Assembly (NCBI RefSeq): GCF_013820765.1
Contig: NZ_JABJVM010000008.1
Coordinates: 1 to 64,000, forward strand
Reading direction: 5' to 3'
From: Paenilisteria rustica
GTDB lineage: Bacteria > Bacillota > Bacilli > Lactobacillales > Listeriaceae
Length of the DNA stretch: 64,000 nt
The translations under genes were made by a program, and so were the position numbers. The notes beneath the pieces were generated by a model, which worked only from the letters and a program-made list of their open reading frames with translations, ran no database searches and was not told where the DNA came from. Positions 34,687-44,325 of this stretch are shown here, piece by piece (the stretch's first letter is position 1; every line of letters begins with the position of its first letter).

Positions 34687-34757
34687 TAAAAAATAAGCAG
34701 GAATCTTGTATAATCCATTTTATTAAATGGCTCTATACAAGATTCCTGCTTTTCTAT
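34687..34757. terminator. Bidirectional terminator between lexA and glnA
   Basis: An 18-bp perfect stem (34695-34712 with 34734-34751) encloses a second small hairpin (34715-34730). T-rich tails lie on both sides, serving the convergent lexA and glnA transcripts. Confidence 0.92.
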
Positions 34758-34813
34758 TTTCAAGTTTTCGTGCTGAATTTCACTTTCTTACCTAGGGTAG
34801 CTCTAGCTCTCTA

Positions 34814-36148
34814 TTAATATATTTCCATGTATTGATCGCGTTCCCATTGATGAACCGCGGTTCTAAACATATCACATTCAATTGTTTTAGCTTCTACAAA
34901 ATGTTCCAAAATATGTTCGCCCAAGCCATCAACAATAATATCATCATTGGCAAGCTCTTTCAAAGCTAGTGCTAGACTTTCTGGAAGGTCGAAAATACCG
35001 TGCGCATGACGCTCTTCTTCATTCATACCATAAATATTACGGTCTACAGGTTTCGGTGGAGTAAGTTCATTCTTGATACCATCTAAACCAGCACGAAGCA
35101 GTACAGCCATTGCTAAATATGGATTGGCTGCTGGATCGACACTACGAAGCTCTAGACGCGTACTTAATCCACGAGAACTAGGAACACGAACAAGTGGGCT
35201 ACGATTTTTACCTGACCAAGCGATATAACACGGTGCCTCGTATCCAGGAACTAGGCGTTTATAAGAATTGACAGTTGGATTAGTTACTGCCGTGTAGCCT
35301 TTCGCGTGTTTTAGCATACCTGCTAAGAAATGATACGCCGTTTGACTTAATTGCTCCTCGCCATCCGCATCAAAGAAGGCGTTTCCTTCTTCATTGAACA
35401 ATGACATGTTGAAATGCATTCCTGATCCATTCACACCGAACAGTGGTTTCGGCATGAATGTCGCGTGTAAACCATGCTTACGAGCGATTGTTTTTACGAC
35501 TAATTTGAATGTTTGGATATTATCGCATGCAGTAACCGCATCTTCGTATTTGAAATCGATTTCGTGTTGTCCTGGCGCTACTTCGTGATGGCTTGCTTCA
35601 ATTTCAAAGCCCATTTCTTCTAATTCTAATACGATATCACGGCGACAATTTTCACCTAAATCAGTTGGTGCTAAATCAAAATAGCCAGCATTGTCATTCA
35701 ATTCAAGCGTCGGTTTTCCTTTCTCATCTAGTTTGAAAAGGAAAAATTCGGGTTCTGGTCCTAAGTTAAAATCTGTAAATCCTAAGTCATGCATTTCGGC
35801 TAATACACGTTTTAAGTTAGCACGAGGATCCCCCGCAAAAATTGTTCCGTCTGGATTATAAATATCGCAAATCAAGCGCGCTACTTTCCCTTTTTCTGCT
35901 GTCCAAGGGAATACAACCCATGTAGCAAGGTCTGGGAATAAGTACATGTCAGACTCTTCAATACGTACAAAACCTTCGATAGAGGAGCCATCAAACATCA
36001 TTTTGTTATCCAATGCTTTGCCTAATTGACTTACCGGAATTTCCACGTTCTTAATGATTCCTAGGATATCCGTGAATTGCAAGCGGATGAATTTCACATT
36101 TTGTTCGTCTGCGAAGCGAAAAATGTCTTCTTTAGTATACGATGTCAT
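34814..36148 (-). CDS. glnA: Glutamine synthetase type I
   Basis: 444 residues, the GSI-alpha size typical of Bacilli. It makes glutamine from glutamate, ammonia and ATP as a dodecamer, and in Bacilli feedback-inhibited GS also controls GlnR. Visible signatures are the [18 protein letters not shown] latch region, the [22 protein letters not shown] motif and the [21 protein letters not shown]-binding segment. The ATG at 36148 has GGGAGG upstream; the open frame continues further but lacks support. It follows glnR by 58 bases in the glnRA operon. Confidence 0.97.
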   Translation of the reverse strand: MTSYTKEDIFRFADEQNVKFIRLQFTDILGIIKNVEIPVSQLGKALDNKMMFDGSSIEGFVRIEESDMYLFPDLATWVVFPWTAEKGKVARLICDIYNPDGTIFAGDPRANLKRVLAEMHDLGFTDFNLGPEPEFFLFKLDEKGKPTLELNDNAGYFDLAPTDLGENCRRDIVLELEEMGFEIEASHHEVAPGQHEIDFKYEDAVTACDNIQTFKLVVKTIARKHGLHATFMPKPLFGVNGSGMHFNMSLFNEEGNAFFDADGEEQLSQTAYHFLAGMLKHAKGYTAVTNPTVNSYKRLVPGYEAPCYIAWSGKNRSPLVRVPSSRGLSTRLELRSVDPAANPYLAMAVLLRAGLDGIKNELTPPKPVDRNIYGMNEEERHAHGIFDLPESLALALKELANDDIIVDGLGEHILEHFVEAKTIECDMFRTAVHQWERDQYMEIY

Positions 36149-36206
36149 AATTAAATCCTCCCAATAATTGATATTATATAAACTTTTTAAAAGTAAATAC
36201 CTTATG

Positions 36207-36575
36207 TCAAAATCTTGGTAATTGTTGTTTCCCAGAGGCATCTTGTTTCACGAATCGACCGGCTTGTTGCATCTCTTTTCGCAAAATTTTACGTACATCC
36301 TCATCAGTGAGCGGCGTCTTCTGTTCATCCTGCTGCATTTGGTACATTTTTTTAATTCCCGCAATATTCAGACCGTCATTCAAATAATCTTTAATCTCAA
36401 GCAGTACATCAATATCCTGTAGCGAATACAGGCGATGATTCCCTTGATTTCTGGCTGGATGTATTAATCCCTGATCTTCATAGTAACGAATTTGTCGCGC
36501 GGTTAGATCTGTGAGTTTCATGACAGGACCTATCGGGAAAAGAGGCATCGATCTTCTAATTTCTTTTTCACTCAC
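36207..36575 (-). CDS. glnR: MerR-type repressor GlnR
   Basis: 122 residues. The N-terminal MerR-type DNA-binding domain ([28 protein letters not shown]) and [19 protein letters not shown] are characteristic. GlnR represses glnRA under nitrogen excess when activated by feedback-inhibited glutamine synthetase; the C-terminal tail (about 95-122) is the autoinhibitory region in Bacillus. The start is GTG with AAAGGGG nine bases upstream. Two GlnR-type boxes lie in its promoter. Confidence 0.95.
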   Translation of the reverse strand: MSEKEIRRSMPLFPIGPVMKLTDLTARQIRYYEDQGLIHPARNQGNHRLYSLQDIDVLLEIKDYLNDGLNIAGIKKMYQMQQDEQKTPLTDEDVRKILRKEMQQAGRFVKQDASGKQQLPRF

Positions 36576-36622
36576 GACATTTTACCCCTTTCAAAACACT
36601 ATATTTTTCATATGTTAGTTGC

Positions 36623-36651
36623 ATTATAATGTATGTTATATCATTTGTCAA
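36623..36651 (-). promoter_or_regulatory. Promoter of glnR-glnA
   Basis: On the minus strand the -35 is TTGACA (36651-36646), the spacer 17 bases and the -10 TATAAT (36628-36623), a perfect consensus. Confidence 0.9.
36634..36650. promoter_or_regulatory. GlnR box overlapping the -35
   Basis: TGTTA-N7-TGTCA on the plus strand matches TGTNA-N7-TNACA with one mismatch and covers the -35 and spacer. Confidence 0.6.
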
Positions 36652-36656
36652 ATATA

Positions 36657-36673
36657 TGTTAGATAATATGACA
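36657..36673. promoter_or_regulatory. GlnR box upstream of the -35
   Basis: TGTTA-N7-TGACA (plus strand), a full match to the GlnR/TnrA consensus TGTNA-N7-TNACA, directly upstream of the -35. Two boxes in this arrangement are typical for glnRA in Bacilli. Confidence 0.75.
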
Positions 36674-36714
36674 TCTTTGCAAACCCTTATATACCAACAG
36701 TTAAAGCATAATAT

Positions 36715-36748
36715 GAAAAAACAGCGAAAAATATTTTCACTGTTTTTT
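36715..36748 (-). terminator. Terminator downstream of ynbB
   Basis: On the minus strand AAACAGTGAAAA pairs with TTTTCGCTGTTT (one G-U), followed by a U-run; it starts a few bases after the ynbB stop. Confidence 0.85.
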
Positions 36749-36752
36749 GAAT

Positions 36753-38048
36753 TTATTTACATCTCCATGTTATTTGCGATAGCGCTATGAATCCCTGCTC
36801 TATTAGCCGATTCGTCGCTACTAAAACCGCTAACTTCACATGCTCATATGTAAGGCCACCCTGCACATACAGTTGATAAGGCTCCCTTATCGGACCGTCT
36901 GCCGTTAATTCCAAACTTGCCCCCTGAATAAAAGTTCCCGCTGCCATGATAACGTCATTTTCATATCCTGGCATATAAGCACCCTCCGGAACAACATGCG
37001 CGTTAATTGGCGAAGTCGTTTGAATCGCTTGCGCAAAGGCCACCATTTTTTCGCGATCATGAAAAGAAACACTTTGAATCAAATCTGTCCGCGGTGCATC
37101 CCAGGTTGGATCTGTTTCAATCTGAAAGGCACTCAAGATTCCTGCAGTAAAGCGAGCACCTTTTACAGCTTGTGAAACAACATGTGGCGCCAAGAAAAAG
37201 CCTTGATACATCTCAAGAAGACTGTATAAAGAAGCCCCAGCCTCCGCACCAATCCCTGGAGTTGTCAGCCGATAAGCACACAATTCGACTAGCTCCTCCT
37301 TGCCCGCAATATAACCGCCAGTCTTAGCCAATCCACCGCCTGGATTTTTTATCAAAGAGCCTGCTATTAAATCCGCACCAACTTCAATCGGTTCTAAAAC
37401 TTCCACAAATTCGCCGTAACAATTATCGACAAAAACAACGACATCCGCTTTCACCTCACGAACAAACGCGATCATCTCTTTTATTTTTGCAATGGAGAAA
37501 GATGGGCGATCTGCATATCCTCGCGAACGCTGAATCCCAATCATTTTGGTTGTTGGCTTTATTTTCGAACGCACTAGCTCCAAATCAACCGAACCATCCG
37601 CTTTTAATGGAACCATATCATACCCAATTTGATACTCCTTTAACGAGCCTTTGCCAGTCCCACGAATACCGACAATTTCTTCTAACGTGTCATATGGTGC
37701 ACCTGTTATATACAACAAATCATCCCCAGGACGCAATACGCCAAATAAAGCCGTCGAGATCGCGTGTGTCCCTGAAATAATCTGCGGGCGAACAAGTGCC
37801 GCCTCTGCTCTAAAAACATCTGCATACACTCGCTCTAGCGTGTCACGACCATCATCATCATAGCCATAACCAGTCGATGGAGTGAAATGAAAATCACTCA
37901 CCCTATTTTTCTGAAAAGCCTGCATGACTTTCCACTGATTTTCTTCTGCAATCAACTCTGTCTCGCGTTGTAAAGGGCGCAACTCATCCTCCACAACATA
38001 CGCTAACTGACGCAATTCATCTGGTATTTGTTTAAAAAATGATGTCAT
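36753..38048 (-). CDS. ynbB: YnbB-like PLP-dependent protein (methionine gamma-lyase / aluminium resistance family)
   Basis: 431 residues, fold-type I PLP enzyme. The cofactor lysine is in GSLIKNPGGGLAKTGGYIAG (about 233), preceded by the Asp-containing VVVFVDNCYGEFVE. The family is named after aluminium resistance and is sometimes annotated as methionine gamma-lyase or cystathionine beta-lyase, but its substrate is not firmly known. The gene begins two bases after hflX ends, so it is in the same operon, as in Bacillus and Listeria. Confidence 0.9.
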   Translation of the reverse strand: MTSFFKQIPDELRQLAYVVEDELRPLQRETELIAEENQWKVMQAFQKNRVSDFHFTPSTGYGYDDDGRDTLERVYADVFRAEAALVRPQIISGTHAISTALFGVLRPGDDLLYITGAPYDTLEEIVGIRGTGKGSLKEYQIGYDMVPLKADGSVDLELVRSKIKPTTKMIGIQRSRGYADRPSFSIAKIKEMIAFVREVKADVVVFVDNCYGEFVEVLEPIEVGADLIAGSLIKNPGGGLAKTGGYIAGKEELVELCAYRLTTPGIGAEAGASLYSLLEMYQGFFLAPHVVSQAVKGARFTAGILSAFQIETDPTWDAPRTDLIQSVSFHDREKMVAFAQAIQTTSPINAHVVPEGAYMPGYENDVIMAAGTFIQGASLELTADGPIREPYQLYVQGGLTYEHVKLAVLVATNRLIEQGFIALSQITWRCK

Positions 38049-38050
38049 TT

Positions 38051-39262
38051 CTACTTATCCTTTCGCGCTTGATAGCCTTTTAATTGATAACTTTCCGTTT
38101 CCTCATCAAACATCTCTTCAATAATAACCGTTTCCTGCTTATATTTATGTAACATTCGTCCGTCACTTGCAGGAACACGAACCACATAAGGTTGCCATAA
38201 TTGCTTAATCTCCCATAACATTTTTTCCATCAAAAAGTACTGCGAAGATTCTTCTAATGCACTCACTTCGACATAGTTTGGTTGCGTCGGGATGAAATAA
38301 GGCAACTGCTGATCCTTCTTATTGTAAACCGTCAAAATCGGAATATGTTGCATTTCCAACTCCTCAAGCAGTGTCAAAACCGTTTTTTCATGTTGGACAT
38401 AATCCGGATTCGAGCAATCAACCACATGCAAAAGAACGTCCACATTCGCCGTCTCTTCAAGCGTGGAGCGAAAAGCCGCCACAACCGTTGTCGGCAAATC
38501 TTGAATAAACCCAACCGTATCCGTCAAAAGTGCCGTATATCCTTGAGAAAAAGCCAATTTCCGCGTCGTCGGATCCAGCGTCGCAAAAAGCTGATCCTCC
38601 TCCAACGTTTTCGCATCACTCAAGCGATTAAATAGCGTGGATTTACCAGCATTTGTATAGCCAATCAAACCAAATCTAAAAATAGCCTGGTCATTACGCC
38701 TAGCCGTCATCCGTTCCCGATGTTTTACGACAATATCCAGTTGCTTTTTAATATCAACCATCTTTTGCCGGATATGGCGTCGATCCATCTCCAATTTCGT
38801 TTCCCCAGGTCCACGCGTCCCAATTCCGCCACCAAGACGCGACAAAGAAACCCCTTGACCGCTCAATCTGGGCAACAAATATTGATATTGCGCCAATGCC
38901 ACTTGCAACTTCCCTTCCCGAGTCTTCGCACGCATCGCAAAAATATCCAAAATCAACTGCGTCCGATCAAGAATTCGTGCATCAACAATCTTAGAAATAT
39001 TCCGTACTTGCGTCGCACTAAGCTCACTATTAAAAAGCACCACATCGACTTCCATCTCCGCGACAAACGCTGCAATCTCTTCTATTTTCCCAGAACCAAC
39101 AAATGTCGCTGGGTGCACCCGCTCCCGTTTTTGCGTCACCTCTCCAATGACCTCTGCTTGCGCCGTTTTCGCCAAACTACCCAATTCCAGCATCGAATAG
39201 TAAAAGTGTTCCTCCGTCTGTTTCGGCAATTCACAGCCGACTAATATCGCTCTTTCCACCAT
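38051..39262 (-). CDS. hflX: Ribosome-associated GTPase HflX
   Basis: 403 residues. The N-terminal HflX domain with the RTQLILDIFAMRAKTREGKLQVALAQYQYLLPRL region is followed by a GTPase domain with GYTNAGKSTLFNRL (G1, about 205), the G3 region LTDTVGFIQDLP and NKKD (G4). HflX splits stalled or heat-damaged ribosomes. The ATG at 39262 has AGGAG eight bases upstream. It heads the hflX-ynbB pair and follows hfq after a terminator. Confidence 0.95.
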   Translation of the reverse strand: MVERAILVGCELPKQTEEHFYYSMLELGSLAKTAQAEVIGEVTQKRERVHPATFVGSGKIEEIAAFVAEMEVDVVLFNSELSATQVRNISKIVDARILDRTQLILDIFAMRAKTREGKLQVALAQYQYLLPRLSGQGVSLSRLGGGIGTRGPGETKLEMDRRHIRQKMVDIKKQLDIVVKHRERMTARRNDQAIFRFGLIGYTNAGKSTLFNRLSDAKTLEEDQLFATLDPTTRKLAFSQGYTALLTDTVGFIQDLPTTVVAAFRSTLEETANVDVLLHVVDCSNPDYVQHEKTVLTLLEELEMQHIPILTVYNKKDQQLPYFIPTQPNYVEVSALEESSQYFLMEKMLWEIKQLWQPYVVRVPASDGRMLHKYKQETVIIEEMFDEETESYQLKGYQARKDK

Positions 39263-39334
39263 TATCCGCACTCCTATCATTTCCTCCATTCATCGTAGCA
39301 TAAAAAGTAGCACAAAGAAAGATGGAAACGCATA

Positions 39335-39383
39335 TAAAAACCGAATGCTCGCCCCAATAAAAACTGGTACAAAACATTCGGCT
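39335..39383 (-). terminator. Terminator downstream of hfq
   Basis: On the minus strand CCGAATG (39381 side) pairs with CATTCGG, loop about 27 bases, followed by TTTTTAT. A separate hflX promoter should lie just downstream; only a weak TACGAT -10 is seen. Confidence 0.7.
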
Positions 39384-39408
39384 TATGTTCTTTTAAAAGT
39401 CAATTAGC

Positions 39409-39642
39409 CTATTCATCATCCGATTTCAAAGCTACATTTTTTTGTGGAGAGAACGTTGAAATCGCATGTTTAAATACAAGTTGTTGTTTGCCATCTACAT
39501 CTAGCAAAACCGTGAAATTATCGAAACTAATAACCCGGCCGCGCAACTGGAATCCATTTGTTAAGAATACCGTTGCCAAAATTTTCTCTTTCCGCAATTG
39601 ATTTAAATAATGATCCTGTAACCCTTGCCCACCTTGTTTCAT
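39409..39642 (-). CDS. hfq: RNA chaperone Hfq
   Basis: 77 residues, one Sm-like domain: [40 protein letters not shown] is Sm1, and [15 protein letters not shown] (Sm2, with the FKHAIST variant of YKHAIST). Hfq hexamers bind sRNAs and mRNAs. The short acidic C-terminus is normal for Firmicutes. AGGAG lies nine bases before the ATG. It follows miaA, the standard order. Confidence 0.97.
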   Translation of the reverse strand: MKQGGQGLQDHYLNQLRKEKILATVFLTNGFQLRGRVISFDNFTVLLDVDGKQQLVFKHAISTFSPQKNVALKSDDE

Positions 39643-39682
39643 ATTGAATCGCTCCTATTCTCTATCTTTTTCAGTTATCTCC

Positions 39683-39711
39683 ATTCTATACGAAATGTAC
39701 AAAAACTACAA
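39683..39711 (-). promoter_or_regulatory. Promoter of hfq
   Basis: On the minus strand the -35 is TTGTAG (39711-39706), the spacer 17 bases and the -10 TAGAAT (39688-39683), within the 135-base gap after miaA. Confidence 0.6.
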
Positions 39712-39777
39712 ATGACACTTCTAAGAAAAGAAGACTGTTTTTTCTATGCTAGTTTCAAATACCCTTTTTATCAAGGA

Positions 39778-40704
39778 TTAAAACACACGATTAGTTGCTA
39801 AAAATTGCGTTATTTCACTGGTTATAGCACCATTGACACCTGTTTCATTTGTATCAAACCACGTAACATCCATACGATTGCGAAACCATGTCAGCTGCCG
39901 CTTAGCAAAACGTCTAGAATTACGTTTAAGTAGCTCAACAGAATCATCCAAAGACATTTCGCCATCAAATTGTGTAAACAATTCTTTATAGCCAATCCCA
40001 CGCACCGCTGGAACATCACGTAACCCAGTATCATAAAGCCTCCGCGCCTCTGCCAATAATCCTTGCTCCATCATTATGTCCACACGCAAATTAATCCGTT
40101 CATAAAGATCTGCACGATCACGATCCAAACCAATTAACAAAGGATCGAACGTACTTGATTGCTGTTCTTGATTCTGCAACTCAGAGAATTTCTTACCAGA
40201 CAAATGATACACTTCTAGCGCCCGAATAATACGCCGCGGGTTATTCGCATGCAATTTTGCCGCACTTTCAGGATCCACCTCGTGCAACATCTCTAAAAGC
40301 GTCTCACTCGACTTCCCAGATAAAGAGTCACGATAACCCACATCGCTAGCCACCTCCGAAAAAGTATAATCAAAGAGGACCGACTGCACATAAAGTCCCG
40401 TTCCACCAACTAGAAACGGGACTTTTCCAGCTTGCCAAATTTGATGAATAAGCCGATGCGTCTCCTGCTTAAATTCCGATACATCATAAGGTTCCTCTGG
40501 TTCACGAATATCAATCAAATAATGGGGAATCCCAGCCATCTCCTCCTCCGTTACTTTTGCAGTACCGATATCCAATCCACGATAGACCTGCATCGAATCA
40601 CCACTAATAATTTCTCCACCAAATTTCTGCGCCATTTCAATGCTAAGCGCCGTCTTCCCAACCGCAGTTGGTCCAACAATGACAATAATGGGAATTTTGC
40701 TCAA
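39778..40704 (-). CDS. miaA: tRNA dimethylallyltransferase
   Basis: 308 residues. MiaA adds a dimethylallyl group to A37 of tRNAs reading UNN codons. The P-loop IIVIVGPTAVGKTALSIEMA (about 5-24), GDSMQVYRGLDIGTAK, DIREPEEPYDVSEF and GGTGLYVQSVL are all typical. The start is TTG at 40704, five bases after a strong GGGGGAGG; the open frame extends upstream but without family similarity. An extended -10 (TGG-TACAAT, 40729-40734) suggests its own promoter. Confidence 0.96.
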   Translation of the reverse strand: MSKIPIIVIVGPTAVGKTALSIEMAQKFGGEIISGDSMQVYRGLDIGTAKVTEEEMAGIPHYLIDIREPEEPYDVSEFKQETHRLIHQIWQAGKVPFLVGGTGLYVQSVLFDYTFSEVASDVGYRDSLSGKSSETLLEMLHEVDPESAAKLHANNPRRIIRALEVYHLSGKKFSELQNQEQQSSTFDPLLIGLDRDRADLYERINLRVDIMMEQGLLAEARRLYDTGLRDVPAVRGIGYKELFTQFDGEMSLDDSVELLKRNSRRFAKRQLTWFRNRMDVTWFDTNETGVNGAITSEITQFLATNRVF

Positions 40705-40772
40705 AAAAACCTCCCCCTTCACACTTCCATTGTACCATCTAACCACTGTAGCGGTCACTATAAAAAAGCAAA

Positions 40773-40802
40773 CAAAAACACCGACCATCACGCAATCGGT
40801 GT
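40773..40802 (-). terminator. Terminator downstream of the unknown 142-residue gene
   Basis: On the minus strand ACACCGA pairs with TCGGTGT (40802-40796 with 40784-40778), followed by TTTTTG. Confidence 0.82.
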
Positions 40803-40842
40803 CTCTACCAGAAAAAAGTTCGATATCGAAATATAAATGTAA

Positions 40843-41271
40843 TTATCTAACTGCCTGGTTCAACATATACCCAGCAACGAACTCATCTATAGATACAGCT
40901 TCATATTTTCGGAGTTTTAGCAATTCTTCAAAAAAATCTTTTTCTTCGCAAGTGAAAGTTCGCTTCATGTAGTGGATAATAAGGAATTCATTCATCGCTT
41001 GGTAAAAGCTCATATGATTTTTAAGGACATCTCTAAAATCCGTCTGCATGTCATACCTGTCCTCTCCCATATTCTTTGCATTAGACGGAATACTAACTTC
41101 ATCCATTAAAGCGTGCCTGAGGAGAGCCACCGTTTCCTTACGCTGCGCTTCGATATAACCGGGCGTAAATTTCCTCGCTTGATATTCCTCTGAATTCATG
41201 TAATAAGCGCTCATCCAATAATCAGTAGCCTCTTCTGCGTGTTCACCTAAAAAGCGCATAGCTGTTGACAT
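40843..41271 (-). CDS. Hypothetical protein between miaA and glpD
   Basis: 142 residues that I do not recognise. It is predicted to be soluble and mostly helical, rich in Met, Glu and Tyr, with no signal peptide or membrane helix; the centre has KNHMSFYQAMNEFLIIHYMKRTFTCEEKDFFEELLKLRKYEAV. The ATG at 41271 follows a GGGGG-type ribosome binding site eight bases upstream, better than the earlier in-frame codons. It has a promoter and terminator of its own, so it is a single-gene insert between two otherwise conserved neighbours. Confidence 0.65.
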   Translation of the reverse strand: MSTAMRFLGEHAEEATDYWMSAYYMNSEEYQARKFTPGYIEAQRKETVALLRHALMDEVSIPSNAKNMGEDRYDMQTDFRDVLKNHMSFYQAMNEFLIIHYMKRTFTCEEKDFFEELLKLRKYEAVSIDEFVAGYMLNQAVR

Positions 41272-41349
41272 ATAAATATCCCCCTTTGAATGCCCAAACC
41301 ACCTTGATCCTTTTTGATAGTAAGGTAACGTAGAATAAATCACATCTCT

Positions 41350-41377
41350 ATTCTACTACTTCTAAATCACTAATCAA
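41350..41377 (-). promoter_or_regulatory. Possible promoter of the unknown 142-residue gene
   Basis: On the minus strand the -35 is TTGATT (41377-41372), the spacer 16 bases and the -10 TAGAAT (41355-41350). Confidence 0.45.
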
Positions 41378-41408
41378 ATAAAAATAGTCATTTTAGATTC
41401 ATTTATAA

Positions 41409-41441
41409 CAAAAAGCCCCCGAAGATTAGTCCGAGAGGCTT
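41409..41441 (-). terminator. Terminator downstream of glpD
   Basis: On the minus strand AAGCCTCT pairs with GGGGGCTT (two G-U pairs), followed by TTTTTG. It lies about 20 bases after the glpD stop. Confidence 0.75.
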
Positions 41442-41463
41442 AATGAAATATAATAATTTGAAT

Positions 41464-43137
41464 TTAATGCCAGTCTGCCGGTTCCCGCGCATCATCAATC
41501 TGTGTTTGCAATTCAGCTACCAATTGCTCCTTCGTTTGCGTGTCCCATTGGAATAAATTATTCATATCTTCTATGACTTCTTCCTTCCATTCCAACAAGT
41601 AAGGCATATCAAACAACAAGTAACCCGTGCGACGCAATAAGAAATCGACAGGATGAACCACAGCTTCTTGATAAATCGCATAGTGAAGTTGTGCATACAA
41701 ACTGTTCGGCAATGACGATGTCCCGTTTTCCTTGTGCTCCTGCGCATAGGTGAATACATGATCGATATTCGAACCATAACGCTTCGCCAATTCACGCCCC
41801 TCTTCTAACGACCAGCCAAAGCGATTATTCCCTTCTTTTGCCTTCTTCTCAATAAAGGCATCAATATTTTTCGAACCACCGACATCTCCACCTGAAATTG
41901 GCAGATGATGCGTTTGTACTGTTTTAAATTTCTTACCCGTCTCTTTCGCGAGAGCTTTAGAAACCTCATCTAGCAGCTTCTCAGCCATTTTGCGGTAACC
42001 AGTCAATTTCCCACCAGCCATCGTAATCAGACCACTTTCTGAGAACCAAACCTCGTCTTTACGCGAAATCTCAGATGGATCCTTACCTTCTTCATAAATA
42101 AGCGGACGAACACCAGCCCAGCTCGATTCAATGTCATTTTCGCTAATATGAACATCGGGGAACATGTAATTAATCGCTTTAATCACGTATTTATGATCCT
42201 CTTCATTCGCTTTTGGATTGATCACCATTTCTTCATACACGGTATCTGTCGTCCCCACGTAGACTTTCTTTTCACGAGGAATAGCAAAAACCATTCGACC
42301 ATCTGGCGTATCAAAATAAACAGCTTGCTCCATCGGGAATTTCGTTTTATCAATAACAAGATGGATGCCTTTTGTAAGGCGAAGGTGTTTATTATTGACT
42401 GCATAGTCCATCTTACGTACTTTGTCGACCCATGGCCCAGCTGCATTAATTACACGATGTCCCTTAATGTCGAATACTTTTCCAGTAATACGGTCACGTG
42501 CTACAACGCCAACTACGTGTTTTTTTGCGTCATATAGAAAATTCTCCGCTTTCGTATAATTAATGACTTTCGCGCCCAGCTCCACAGCTTTTTTCATTAC
42601 CTCAATAGTTAAACGAGCATCATCTGTACGGTATTCCACGTAGTACCCCGAACCTTTCAGCCCTTCCTTCTTCACAAATGGGTTCTTAGCCAATGTTTCT
42701 TTTGCTGATAAAATTTTGCGTCGCTCGTCCTTTTTTACACCCGCCAAATAATCATATAAGCGAATGCCAAACGAGGCGCTCAATTTACCCATATTTCCAC
42801 CTTTATGAAACGGTAACATCATCCATTCAGGCGTCGTCACATGCGGACCGTTTTCATATACAATCGCACGTTCCTTCCCTAAATCAGCTACTTCTTTAAT
42901 TTCAAATTGTTGCAAATAACGCAAGCCACCGTGAACCAATTTAGTCGAACGGCTAGAAGTTCCCGCTGCAAAATCTTGCATTTCAATTAGCGCCACGCTC
43001 ATCCCACGCGAAACGGCATCAAGCGCAATCCCTGCACCTGTAATCCCACCGCCTACAATAACTAAATCGAATTCTTCCTCTGCCATCTTCGTTTGAATCG
43101 TTTCTCTGTCAAAAGCTGAAAATAATTGTACCATCAT
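41464..43137 (-). CDS. glpD: Aerobic glycerol-3-phosphate dehydrogenase
   Basis: 557 residues. GlpD oxidises glycerol-3-phosphate to dihydroxyacetone phosphate at the membrane and passes electrons to quinone through FAD. The FAD-binding motif [23 protein letters not shown] (about 23-45), [17 protein letters not shown] and the C-terminal alpha domain are typical. The ATG has GAGGGGG five bases upstream; a second ATG follows directly. The leader carries a terminator, indicating GlpP-type antitermination as in B. subtilis. No glpF or glpK is adjacent. Confidence 0.97.
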   Translation of the reverse strand: MMVQLFSAFDRETIQTKMAEEEFDLVIVGGGITGAGIALDAVSRGMSVALIEMQDFAAGTSSRSTKLVHGGLRYLQQFEIKEVADLGKERAIVYENGPHVTTPEWMMLPFHKGGNMGKLSASFGIRLYDYLAGVKKDERRKILSAKETLAKNPFVKKEGLKGSGYYVEYRTDDARLTIEVMKKAVELGAKVINYTKAENFLYDAKKHVVGVVARDRITGKVFDIKGHRVINAAGPWVDKVRKMDYAVNNKHLRLTKGIHLVIDKTKFPMEQAVYFDTPDGRMVFAIPREKKVYVGTTDTVYEEMVINPKANEEDHKYVIKAINYMFPDVHISENDIESSWAGVRPLIYEEGKDPSEISRKDEVWFSESGLITMAGGKLTGYRKMAEKLLDEVSKALAKETGKKFKTVQTHHLPISGGDVGGSKNIDAFIEKKAKEGNNRFGWSLEEGRELAKRYGSNIDHVFTYAQEHKENGTSSLPNSLYAQLHYAIYQEAVVHPVDFLLRRTGYLLFDMPYLLEWKEEVIEDMNNLFQWDTQTKEQLVAELQTQIDDAREPADWH

Positions 43138-43218
43138 CTTTTCCCCCTCTAGGACCTGTTTGCAGTCTATCCATCATCATCTGTTTTCCACGTTTCGTTG
43201 GGTTTGAAACCGCTATAC

Positions 43219-43271
43219 AAAAAAAGAGAGACTACAAAACAAGCGATTGCGCTCGCCATTTGTAGTCTCTC
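43219..43271 (-). terminator. glpD leader terminator (GlpP-type antitermination)
   Basis: On the minus strand a perfect 13-bp stem (43271-43259 with 43238-43226, loop of 20) is followed by seven U residues. It lies between the glpD promoter and start codon. In B. subtilis, GlpP with glycerol-3-phosphate prevents termination at the equivalent site. Confidence 0.88.
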
Positions 43272-43308
43272 CGTATCTCAGACAATAATTAATATTAACT
43301 TGTCTCCA

Positions 43309-43338
43309 ATTATAGTACAGCCGTTCCCTAAAAGTAAA
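43309..43338 (-). promoter_or_regulatory. Promoter of glpD
   Basis: On the minus strand the -10 is a perfect TATAAT (43314-43309) with TTTACT 18 bases upstream (43338-43333). It abuts the stop of the glycerophosphodiesterase gene and predicts a leader of about 165 nt. Confidence 0.65.
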
Positions 43339-43339
43339 G

Positions 43340-44068
43340 CTATTTGTTTCGCTTTCTTCGTATTTCTACAGCCTTTTCTGGAAAATCCGTCATAAATCCT
43401 CGAACATTTTCATCAAAAAGTGTCTCCATCTGGCTTACTTTGTTAGCCGTCCAGCAACGCGTTGCCACATTTCCAAACATATCATGATTCCGAATCGTAT
43501 ACGGCGGGTTAATACTATCCAGTTGCAAACTTGCTAACTGCGCGACTGCTTCTTCCACATCCAATTTCGTAATCGCCGAGAGTTTAATCGTATCATCCAG
43601 CGCCCTCATTCGCGCCAATGTATCTAAATTAAAGGAGCAAAATAAAAAAGCAAGCCGTCCAGCTCTCCTATTGCAAAGTTCCAGTACTTTCTCCTCGATT
43701 CCAGGATAATCATACGCATCCGTTTTTAATTCAATATTTAGAATCAACGGATATCCGCCTAGTACAACAAGAACTTCTTCCAATGTAGGAATCTTTGTTT
43801 TTTTAAACAACGCCCGAAAACGTTTCTTATATCCTTGGTGCGCATCCAACTTTTGGAGCTCCTTCAACGTAAAATCCTTTACTAATCCCGAGCCGTTTGT
43901 CGTCCGATTTACCGTTTCATCATGAATCACGACAGGGACCCCATCTTTTGTCAATTGTACATCTAATTCAATTCCATCAGCCCCAGCCTTCGCCGCTGCC
44001 AAAAAGGCTGGTATCGTATTTTCAGGATGTGACCCCTTACTCCCACGATGAGCAAATATTTCCGTCAA
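43340..44068 (-). CDS. Glycerophosphodiester phosphodiesterase
   Basis: 242 residues of the GDPD family (TIM barrel), releasing glycerol-3-phosphate from glycerophosphodiesters. The active-site regions are FAHRGSKGSHPENTIPAF (catalytic His, about 6-24), GADGIELDVQLTKDGVPVVIHDETVNRTT (Glu/Asp metal ligands and second His) and LNIELK. No signal peptide, so cytoplasmic. The start is TTG at 44068, six bases after GAGGTG; upstream frame is open. It lies just upstream of glpD, which would use its product. Confidence 0.92.
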   Translation of the reverse strand: MTEIFAHRGSKGSHPENTIPAFLAAAKAGADGIELDVQLTKDGVPVVIHDETVNRTTNGSGLVKDFTLKELQKLDAHQGYKKRFRALFKKTKIPTLEEVLVVLGGYPLILNIELKTDAYDYPGIEEKVLELCNRRAGRLAFLFCSFNLDTLARMRALDDTIKLSAITKLDVEEAVAQLASLQLDSINPPYTIRNHDMFGNVATRCWTANKVSQMETLFDENVRGFMTDFPEKAVEIRRKRNK

Positions 44069-44105
44069 ATTCCTCACCTCAATCATGTGACATATTGTTC
44101 TTTTT

Positions 44106-44134
44106 ATTATACATAAATAAGACAATTGTCTCAA
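44106..44134 (-). promoter_or_regulatory. Promoter of the glycerophosphodiesterase gene
   Basis: On the minus strand the -35 is TTGAGA (44134-44129), the spacer 17 bases and the -10 TATAAT (44111-44106). Confidence 0.75.
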
Positions 44135-44325
44135 ATTTAATAAATTCCTGTTTTTTTGCGGCCTATCGAATTACAGCGCTAGAAACATGTGTTATGATAG
44201 GTCAGTAGAGAATAACCGAAGTCAGCAAAATGGAATTATTAACAAGCTTTTGTTCCTACTACTCATATTAGCAATTAAAATTAGGAAACTTTCTTTCCTT
44301 ATGATTTGCAGTTAGGAGAGATTAC

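Noticed and set aside
44221-44300. Short plus-strand ORF (13 codons) in the oatA leader
   Set aside because: There is no ribosome binding site, and its codon content and position give no sign of function.
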